This document shows, piece after piece, positions 48,008 through 55,330 of a DNA stretch of 55,330 bases. The stretch's first letter is position 1, and every line of letters begins with the position of its first letter. Source of the stretch: Leucogyrophana mollusca (Eukaryota > Basidiomycota > Agaricomycetes > Boletales); the NCBI GenBank assembly GCA_021014945.1, contig MU266520.1:1-55330 (forward strand), read 5' to 3'. The notes below the pieces were generated by a model. It saw only the letters and a list, made by a program, of their open reading frames with translations, searched no databases and was not told the DNA's origin. The translations under genes were made by a program, and so were the position numbers.

Positions 48008-49456
48008 TCATACCCTATAATCCATAAGATTTTTACGCCGTAACAGTCCTATGCGATATAGATCATCCTCGTCCAACGACCTCCTCGGCATTTGTGCAGG
48101 TGCCACACCACGTATATCATCAACGTCGTCGTCCTCACGGCCATTGAAGCCTCTGATCGTGGTGGGGTCATCACCAAATTGCTCCAGGATGTTGTGCAGA
48201 ACCATGCTAGCCTCTATTGTTCGAAACATGTCTATGAGATCAACACCTGTCATGCATCGAAGAAGCGGAAAGCGTCCCTTCAACCGGCCGAACGCATGTT
48301 CCACAAATATTCGTAGGGACGAGAGCTTCCGGTTCCATGACTTTCGCTGACTAGCTTCTTCAGGGTCATCCGTGAGGTCAAACTCGTTGAATGGTCTGAT
48401 CGAGTGCTTCGTCAGTGGATAGCCTGGATATTTCATTGTCAGCACCACTTGAGCAGGATTGAGTACGAGCAAACAGCACCTTTATCGACGAGAATGTACT
48501 CATGTGATCGGAAGTAATCTTCCTTGTGTTGCCAGAGATGCGAGTTCTTGAAAACACGACTGTCTTGAACTGAACCAGGCCATCCGAAATCATACGAGGT
48601 GAAAATCACGCGGTGATCACAGGTGGCTTGAATTGTAAACTGCCATAGCGGTGCAGTTTGGTCGCAGCACAAAACAAGCAACAGCCATTCACGTACCGCA
48701 TAAAATTTCTTGCGGCACCAGTACGCATATCCATTTACCTGAGGTTTATTCATGAGGCGGATATAACTCCCGTCAGCTATCCCAATGCAACCTGGAAAAC
48801 CCCATTCAGACATTTCAGCGGAGAGGAAGTCTCTTCGGCGCTCTCCAGGCCATGCGAGATGCTGATTCCGGATCTCCCTAAGAGCCTGGCACACACGTGT
48901 GCAATATAGGTATACGGTTCCCTCAGCAATGGACATGACTCCGGCGGTTTTGATACCTGATTCCGCACCTAGTCGACACAAGAACGTTGCGAGTTGGTAC
49001 CGAACTGGTCGCTGAGGGCGATTGCTGGTACTCAGGAAAATCAGGTTGTCACATATCAAGCCGTGAACGTGCCAGAACGCCTCGCGCGTCATACTTGTGT
49101 CGTGGTGACATCAACATCAGTTCGAAAGTCAAATTATGAGGCAGGGCTTACCGGAACCAAGCCTTGAACTGTTTCTCTGCTGCATGGTAGAAGAGCACAT
49201 CGAAGAAGTCCTCCGACCGTGGTTGGTTGTAAGGGCCACGAATGCCATACTTGTGACCTTGTGCACGCCGTTTCTCGTCCAGGGCTAAAGTTAGCAGTGC
49301 AAGGCCTATGAACTCGTCATCCTCGTCCTCGGAAAGAGCCAGCTGAGCAACCGCGAGGGCTTCAAGATGAAAAGCAGAGTGTTCGTGGTGAGAGCGTGGC
49401 TGCCGTCCTGAACGACTGAGACGTGGCTGCCGTCCTGAACGACTGAGACGTGGCAT
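48008..49456 (-). CDS. PIF/Harbinger DDE transposase
   Basis: This transposase cuts and joins the element ends, using three acidic residues in an RNase H-like fold (DDE_Tnp_4 type). The ATG at 49456 starts MPRLSRSGRQPR, partly repeated because of a 27-bp tandem duplication. An N-terminal helical region (FDVLFYHAAEKQFKAWFR) is followed, after an intron, by FWHVHGLICDNLIF. The acids are in GCIGIADGSYIRL (Asp 48772-48774), WPGSVQDSRVF (Asp 48562-48564) and RIFVEHAFGRLKGRF (Glu 48299-48301). Another intron near 48480-48425 joins ILVDKG to YPLTKHSIRPFN. The gene stops at 48008. No stop or shift breaks the frame, which suggests a still functional enzyme. Confidence 0.88.
49395..49448. repeat. 27-bp tandem duplication at the transposase N-terminus
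   Basis: Two identical 27-bp units (49395-49421 and 49422-49448) add nine in-frame residues, so the protein starts with LSRSGRQPR twice. A third unit begins but diverges after six bases. Confidence 0.9.
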
Positions 49457-49543
49457 GAGTGCTGAGCACGACACAGCGTGTCAGCGTTCGGGGGCAAGGC
49501 GGCAGCGCCAAGTATTGAAACTCAGCGATTCCTGTGCAGCCGC

Positions 49544-49565
49544 TCAGCTTATTCGCAGCTTATTT
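49544..49565 (+). repeat. Right subterminal AGCTTATT motif pair
   Basis: TCAGCTTATTCG is followed by CAGCTTATTT, in the same orientation as the left subterminal pair and with similar spacing. Confidence 0.5.
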
Positions 49566-49615
49566 CCCTCGAGTGCCCAGTATCATATTGCTCAAATATT
49601 GCTCGTATATTGCAA

Positions 49616-49652
49616 AAATAAGCTGCACGAATAAGCTTGAATTGAGTGGGGC
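49616..49652 (-). repeat. Right terminal inverted repeat (37 bp)
   Basis: This is the perfect inverted copy of 45965-46001 and ends in GAGTGGGGC before the TTATA flank. Confidence 0.92.
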
Positions 49653-49757
49653 TTATATGCTGTTCTTCCTGGCCCCATTTGTATCATCATGACCGTAACG
49701 CAGCAGAACTCGCACCATGACCATGACGCGGCACATCACAAAGATTTAAATTTCTCG

Positions 49758-49828
49758 AGCAACCTTTACATAGGTTGCACAATTACTAAAAAATATACAA
49801 TTATTATGCTGGGTGCTGTAATACATTA
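49758..49828 (+). repeat. Right copy of the diverged direct repeat outside the transposon
   Basis: The segment 49781-49828 matches 45905-45952 at 35 of 48 positions without gaps, in the same orientation. The copy begins about 105 bp beyond the right terminal repeat, whereas the left copy ends only 12 bp from the left one. Confidence 0.55.
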
Positions 49829-50103
49829 ATCAATAGTATTATGCTAAGTCCCTTGACCAGCACAAATCGCTGATATCAATGGTATTTATAACATATCAGA
49901 TATATACATCAAAATGTACACTACAAGCCACCCAAGGTTGCTTGTCAGCTGTCGGCCCTCAAAACGCACAAAAACTCTCTGTCGAAACCGCCCACTATCG
50001 GTTGGGCACCTAAGTACTTGAACACCCATGATGAAGTCCATCCTCATCCAGCCATCGTTCCTGGATCCAGTACCCATGCGTCGGTGACAACCATCCTAAG
50101 TCG

Positions 50104-50183
50104 AGGCATCCATCCAGGGGCCGGGGCATCCATCATGAGTTTGAGTCATCCATCCGAAGGCCAAGGTATCCATCCAAAGGGCT
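50104..50183. repeat. Minisatellite, four units of 20 bp
   Basis: Four consecutive 20-bp units share the core CATCCATCC, one with TATCCATCC and one broken to CATCCATCATG. The other half of each unit varies. Confidence 0.75.
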
Positions 50184-50382
50184 GGTTGTGGTCCATTCGT
50201 GGTTGGCATGCATAGCGAACCATGGCCATAATCGCGTGAAAAGGTCGGGTGTTGGAAGACGGAAAGAAGAACGAAGAGTTCGCAAGTGAAACTGCAAGTG
50301 CCGACCTTAAATGAGTGGTTTGTCGGAGTTTAAAGAATCCTCACACGGTACGTTTTGCAGCCACAGGAAAAGGTGGAGTTCT

Positions 50383-50620
50383 GAGTAATCTGTTTCGGGC
50401 CCAGTATATGAATCAATATAAGGCTTTATCATCACCCACCAAGCTGACAAGTATGCTTCATTTGAGAGTAATCTGTTTCAAACTTGGTATGAGAATATAA
50501 GGCCCTATCCTCGTCCGGCAGGCTGACGAGTATTGCTCATCTGAGGTGATTTTTTTTTGTTCCTACATATGCTTATAAAGTAATATAAGGGTTTAGCATC
50601 CGCAAGCATTATTCTACAGA
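50383..50620. repeat. Diverged tandem repeat of about 80 bp, three units
   Basis: Units start near 50383, 50466 and 50543. The first two share GAGTAATCTGTTTC, then AATATAAGG and a later GCTGAC(A/G)AGTAT block. The third keeps GAG-TGATTTTTTTT and AATATAAGGG but is more diverged and includes a run of nine T. Confidence 0.6.
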
Positions 50621-50696
50621 TGGGAAAGTTGAATATGGTCATATCACGGTATGTTAGTTTCGGTGATGACGTATCTCTTGTCTTCTGCAATCGTTA

Positions 50697-52486
50697 TGAG
50701 CACGCAGGCTAAATCCTCTGGCGACTCGATTCCCCAGGTCCGTCCCTATGTATGGTCCTGGGAGTCTAGTACAAGTTTAGAGGTTTTTTTTGGCAAAGGT
50801 GACAACTTCCGTAACAGTCATGGCGAAAGGGCATCACTGAGAAGGAACGACTGTCTTCCTTTGAATCTTTGGACTGCCTATGGGAGACTAGCGAAAGGGG
50901 CAGCTGACCATCTCTCAAGTACAACCCCTCTTTGGTGCAGAATGACGGGACCAAACCTGTAAGGTATCAACTTCCAGAGGCACTTAACACTGATCTGGCA
51001 AACGTACAAGTGGATTTGGGTTCGAGGCAAGGATTCTCCGGACGCCAAAGAAACTAGAATGATTGCTGCCATTAATGAAGCCTCTTTGCAGCGTAAGTGC
51101 CTTCATGCGTGAATGGCTGAGACTGACACCAGTGCAGTGAAGGAAGTGACAGAACGCGTAGAGGCCATAAAGGTACATCGAGATTGAAACTCTATAGGTT
51201 TGTGGTTCTAATTAGTTCTCACTCGTAGAACGATGCCGCTATTCCGATGCAGTCCGACAAGAAGACAGGTGTGAAAAGCCAAAAAGAGGTTCTAGGGCAG
51301 GTGAGTATCAGTCGTGCATAAATGCAGCATGCTCTGTTCAGACCATATGTTTGGGATAGGTACGGGCAGAGGCAGCCGAGAAGTTGAAAGAAATATCTGT
51401 AAAGCACGGCTACGTGTGGGGAAAGTGGTTTGTCTATCTCGCAACCTTCTCTCGACACCTTCTCCTATTGAACTTGGTTTCTTGATCCAGGTTGATATTT
51501 GCACCTCCGAATAGAGTGCATTCGATATGGGCTAGCATTGCCAGTCAGCTCCCGTGCTGTCATGCATTTATTTATACTTCAGCTCATCATTGCCCTAGCT
51601 TCCCTCGTATCTGGCCTCTTGCATCAACCTCAGCATTCCTCACTAAAGTATCAATGTCTCCCGAAATTGAGACCTCGAGCTATCAGCATGTTAAATGTCT
51701 TTATCTTCCTGACGTGTATGACAAGGAGTCTGTAACCCAGGTCAGCTTTGCTCGCAAAATCTATCTGTTTCTGGTCTCACATCTATCAGATCATGAAGGT
51801 ACTATTGAGGAATCATGGGGTCAACACGGAGTAGAGTCAGACTTGTACACCCTAATTGGTAGGTCCCCTCTAATCCAACTTATCATCTCGGAAGCCTGTA
51901 ACCCCCAAATTGTGTAGGTCTTGACAGCAAGCACCCCAGCGGAATCTCGCCTACCGTGAGCCCATACCTTACCTTATTCTGTGCTCCAATAGCCAAGACT
52001 GTTCACAGGTTTGGAAAAGCACTGCGCTCCTCAAGTATGTCGAGATTAAAGTAAGATTTAAGCCTGCATTGATGATCTGAACTTTTATCACATCGAAACA
52101 GGAGCTCAAAGATGCTTATCTTGCTGATCTTTCCGATGCAAATGCTGGAGGCTGGAGGCGTGGTGCCCAAAACAGAGGAAAAGGAGGGATCCAAAAAAAA
52201 AATCTAAACGAAAGCCTGTGTTGAAGAAGGTAGTTACAGATGATCCCTTCGCATCCGACGATAATGATGACCAAGCAAAATAATCTCAGTGGAAGCGGCA
52301 GGTGAAGGACAAAAAGGCAGCTGTGAAACTGATCAAGAGGGCTCAGGAAATCGACAGCAAAGAGGATGAGGAGCCGGAAGCAAAGAAGAAAACGGCCATG
52401 CGGACAGGAGGCCCTGTGCTCGGGGAGGGGGATAGAAATTGGTTTGAAGCCAGCTTGGCGGAGTGCTCCCGGGTGTGAGCGTGTAT
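50697..52486 (+). pseudogene. UPF0696/DUF1917-family (eIF4E-like fold) pseudogene
   Basis: The conserved core is spread over short exons: IWVRGKDSPDAKETRMIAAI, KLKEISVKHGYVWGKW, LIFAPPNRVHSIWASIASQL, KVSMSPEIETSSYQHVKCLY, LPDVYDKESVTQ, IMKVLLRNHGVN, ESDLYTLIGLDSKHPSGI and ELKDAYLADLSDANAGGW. A Lys-rich tail ends SLAECSRV. This order matches the UPF0696 (C11orf68/BLES03) family, whose fold resembles eIF4E; its role in fungi is unclear. Several shifts do not match introns: after WASIASQL (no donor, one base short before PLASTSAF), within LLRNHGVN/ESDLYT, at a run of ten A near 52193-52202, and an in-frame TAA in the tail. Upstream, MSTQAKSSGDSIPQVRPYVW and ERLSSFESLDCLWETSE are probably the N-terminal part. 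Confidence 0.68.
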
Positions 52487-53468
52487 GTAGAAACATTTCT
52501 ATTCTATCTCGCATTTTCCTTACAGACAGGCTCGTCTGATTCCTGTGGCTCTTTAGTGAACGCACGTAAGTTAAGTAGCTCTCAGTAGTTGGCAGAAACC
52601 AGTATTGTCAGTGTGTCACTGTATTGTCATGCCGTTCTGCCAGGCCGCAGACCTTGAATATAAGTGAGCCTCCCAAATGACCCAACCAAAGGACTTCGAT
52701 TTCAAAACAATGATGCAGAGATTTTCGGCCTGGCAGGAAGCAGGATACGACGTGACAACAAAGCATCAATTGAAGTCCTGAAAGCAACAAGAACACAGCT
52801 GTGGCATTATTCTGACTGCAATGTGTGGGACTCGGACTAGTGTCATCGGCGGCCCTATCTGGCATTGGGATAGGAAGAATCGGTAAGAACACATCACACC
52901 GTTTTCCTCGTGGAGGACCATTGATCGCATCATGGCATGATAGGTCTCTTTTTGCCTTTCACATCACACCACCGGCGACCGACTGATGATGGGTTATTGA
53001 GGTTCCCCTAAGTCCATAACAGGGTGGCAAATGAAGAACCGCCCACGCTCTTATGGTTCCGAATACGAAGATCAACATAGCCCAACAGCCTCAGAAGGCC
53101 ATCAAGCGCTACCCCTGCCTTCCCTAATTTCCACTTCAATGCTACCACATCTGATGGTTCAACTCTGCAGCGCAAGGATGAAGTGCTAGCCGGCCACATG
53201 GTGCTCCGACTTCTCAGGCTTGTTTTGTGGTGCCCGAATAGGTTGCTGATTCTGGGTAACGGCTCATGGGCTATGCCACCAAGCGCTGACAGCCTTTGAA
53301 TTCGAGAGACTATTAAAGTCCCTTGTCCATCCCGCGTAACTTGTCCTGTCGTTACAGTACTCTAGGCGTCCAACCTGGGAGGGGTGCAACCCTACTGGTC
53401 CATCTCGTGAAATCGACCACGTCTTGAGGCGTTGAGGATTGTTCTCCGCCGAGCCACTGCCACTAGCT
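52487..53468. other. Intergenic region
   Basis: About 980 bp with no supported gene. It includes the promoter of the DUF6534-type gene. Open frames on the minus strand here lack motifs and are probably chance. Confidence 0.4.
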
Positions 53469-55330
53469 ATGTCTTCGTTATCTGGAGTCGCATCCCTTGA
53501 CTCGACCATGGGGGCCCTACTTATTGGAAGCTTGATCGGAACTGCGTAAGTCTAGTGATCGGTGTACTTGTGTGTCCCCTGCCCTAAGCCGACAATAGTT
53601 TGTTCGGGTTAACATTGCACCAATTCTTCCGATACTTTCGAATGTACCCCGGAGATCCTCTCAGACTCAAGGTCATGGTGGGTCAAACCTGAAATCGGAT
53701 GTCTTTTTGTTCAGGCTCATCGAGGCAATTCAATTTTCAGGTCGCCGTCCTGTGGTAGGCATTATCTCCAGAAGACGTACCGTGAATCTCAATTCAGTAC
53801 CTGTCACAAGGGCTCTGGACTCTGTTCACGTTATCTTCATCATGCATACATGGTATGTACCCTGCGAAGTAAGCTAAGCTGCCCGGGCTCTTATATATGG
53901 TCTTGATAGCTATCACTATCTTGTTTCCTATTATCTCCAGCCTCTGGAGCTCCTCACTGGTTTTTGGTGCGGCAATCCCTTTTCTTTCCATGTGGTCCAG
54001 GCCTAAGTGGTTTTCTTGCAGGTCTTTGCGCGTTTGTAGCCGTCAATGTATGTTATGTGTTGCGTCACTGATCACCAATGCTCCACCCACAGCTAGTGAT
54101 CATAATCAATGTAGGTAGCAAGCATTTTTGTCCTAGTGTTGCCGCTGACGCTGCTCATGCTCATGGTAGTCTGTCATCACAACTATTACCCATTTGTAGG
54201 TGTATCGCCCCGTGATCTTAAAGCAGACATAATTGATCGATGCATCGACAGCTTCTTTGCGCACCGGATTCTTCAGCATCAGTTGCCATTGTATCGGTTT
54301 TGGGCTATCACTAACATTGGGAAGAATAGTCAGCGGTAGACGGTGGTGGCTTCCCCTCATCATTGTAAGTCGGCGAGCATAATGCACACGCATACCAATC
54401 AGCTGAAAACACCAGGTTTTCATTGCAATTGCACGTCTCGGTACATATTATACCTCCAACAATATGACTGCGCAAAGTAACATCATTTACTATTGCAGGT
54501 ATCGGGCTGGGTACGTCCACTTGCGCATTCTCAGCCAGTATCGCTCATAATTTCCGACCTGTTCTTCACCAAAGCTACGACGACTATAATGCAAGTACTT
54601 CTCTGCTGTGATGATATGCGGCTCACGGTCTAAAAATCAGGTTTCTTGCCGGATTGTTTCAGTCCTGTTCTCAACATTACACTGTGAGATGCTTTCTTTT
54701 CCTGCCGCCCTCTGTCTGCTGAAGTGCAGCAGTGGCTGGTCTGCGTTAACATGGGTGCAGCGGCTCTATCAGACTTGAATATTGCTGTTACCCTGTGCTA
54801 CTATCTCCATTCGAAACACAGCAGCTTGTGGAAGTGAGAAGATACTCCAAGTTTCTCCTGCCCTTTCAACTTAATTTCTCCTAGTTGATTTATCACAATT
54901 GACTCGCTTCTTGTTTATTTGGTTAATACCGGCCTTTTAACGAGGTCAGCATTATGATATCGTCTGATGTTTGTTGCTCACCCCTTGCTTTTAGTATCAT
55001 GATGCTAGCAGACATCATATGTGTAGGGATATATCTGTCAATGACACTGAGTCTTAGGCTTACGCTGGCCTCTGGGTTGCTTTGGTGCCCCACAACTTGA
55101 TCTATCTCGGGCTGTTCTTTGTCGTTGGGAAACGTGCGTCTCTCGCTTGTCTCTGTTGATCCCAAGATCCCAGCCTCACCCTGTGTCAGTGTACACCAAT
55201 TCATTGATGGCCGTTGATGAGCCTCGTGCCCATCTAAGCTCGGATACGACCGATATCCTAGGTTTTTCGACTTCGCGAAGCGCCATCGCATCCGGCGACC
55301 GGTCCGCGAACGTGACTCGACTTCGGCGAC
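53469..55330 (+). CDS. DUF6534-type multi-pass membrane protein, 3' end beyond the window
   Basis: Basidiomycetes carry large families of these seven-helix membrane proteins of unknown function. The start is MSSLSGVASLDSTMGALLIG. A phase-2 intron leads to ALFGLTLHQFFRYFRMYPGD and PLRLK, then VAVLWALDSVHVIFIMHTW and YHYLVSYYLQPLELLTGFW. Later blocks fit the family order: SIDSFFAHRI, GIGLGTSTCAFSASIAHNF, MGAAALSDLNIAVTLCYYLH, IDSLLVYLVNTGLLT, HNLIYLGLFFVVGKLYTNSL and a hydrophilic tail that is still open at 55330. The join GK|LYTNSLMAV comes from an intron GTGCGT...GTCAG at about 55132-55190. The stretch 53990-54230 could not be joined cleanly (an in-frame TAA appears), so exon loss or decay there is possible. 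The gene may not be fully functional. Confidence 0.6.

Larger units (their letters stand above)
45965..49652. mobile_element. Complete PIF/Harbinger-type DNA transposon (3,688 bp)
   Basis: The ends are perfect 37-bp inverted repeats (45965-46001 and 49616-49652) starting GCCCCACTCAATTCAAGCTT, with TTATA on both outer sides. Inside are two tail-to-tail genes: a Myb/SANT-like protein on the plus strand (46209-47922) and a DDE transposase on the minus strand (48008-49456). This two-gene arrangement is the mark of the PIF/Harbinger superfamily. Both frames appear intact and all three catalytic acids are present, so the copy may be autonomous. Paired AGCTTATT motifs occur in both subterminal regions. 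Identity of the two ends is expected if insertion was recent. Confidence 0.9.
49658..50696. other. Repeat-rich intergenic region
   Basis: About 1 kb between the transposon and the UPF0696 pseudogene. It contains the right copy of the diverged direct repeat and two tandem-repeat arrays, but no supported gene. Confidence 0.55.

Noticed and set aside
50104..50183. CRISPR-like array
   Set aside because: The repeat core is only 9 bp with 11-bp variable parts, in a eukaryotic genome. It is a minisatellite.
52116..52565. Minus-strand frame of 149 codons
   Set aside because: It is the shadow of the Lys-rich tail and exon pieces of the UPF0696 pseudogene on the plus strand.
54923..55291. Minus-strand frame of 122 codons
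   Set aside because: It overlaps the C-terminal exons of the DUF6534-type gene on the plus strand and shows no motif.

Overview
The window looks like nuclear DNA of a filamentous basidiomycete, most likely a plant-matter-degrading Agaricomycete. Nearly every gene is cut by many short introns (about 45-65 bp, GT...AG, a few GC...AG). The gene families also fit: a GH5 endoglucanase beside a GH1 beta-glucosidase, a NACHT-WD40 NLR-like protein, a UPF0696/DUF1917 relic and a DUF6534-type membrane protein. No database was searched. Assignments rest on protein motifs and on frame continuity across splice sites.

Region 1 (1-8.1 kb): an unrecognised minus-strand gene, then a convergent pair for cellulose breakdown. 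The pair is a secreted GH5 endoglucanase (+) and an intracellular GH1 beta-glucosidase (-). Region 2 (8.7-24.8 kb) is a dense housekeeping block: nucleoporin SEH1, a D-2-hydroxyacid dehydrogenase of the glyoxylate/hydroxypyruvate reductase type, CTP synthase, a mitochondrial Mss116-like DEAD-box helicase, and the ribosome quality-control ubiquitin ligase LTN1. The dehydrogenase and the CTP synthase each contain an intron best explained by a GC-AG splice pair.

Region 3 (24.8-31.7 kb) is gene-poor and fast-evolving. It holds a small Cys-containing protein with a membrane/GPI-like tail and two decayed relatives, a small secreted protein, a 150-bp CACTA-like MITE and a small unknown gene. Region 4 (32.3-36.5 kb) has a PAF-acetylhydrolase-like lipase and a purine-cytosine permease, both on the minus strand. 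Region 5 (37-40.5 kb) has a small unknown protein, a frame-broken unrecognised gene, and an apparently intact 170-aa signal-peptide protein with CxxC and CRPFGEC/CQPFGNR motifs.

Region 6 (41.3-49.7 kb) has a large NACHT-WD40 gene. Only 345 bp upstream of its start codon lies a complete PIF/Harbinger-type DNA transposon (37-bp perfect terminal inverted repeats, TTATA on both sides). It carries an intact DDE transposase and an intact Myb/SANT-like accessory gene, arranged tail to tail. A diverged direct repeat lies outside both ends of the element. Region 7 (49.7-55.3 kb) is repeat-rich, with a UPF0696/DUF1917 pseudogene and a DUF6534-type membrane protein gene that runs off the right edge.

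The strongest candidates for something new are the transposon with its subterminal motif pairs, the NLR with a beta-solenoid-like N-terminus, and the 170-aa Cys-motif membrane protein. I saw no CRISPR array, rRNA gene or convincing tRNA.
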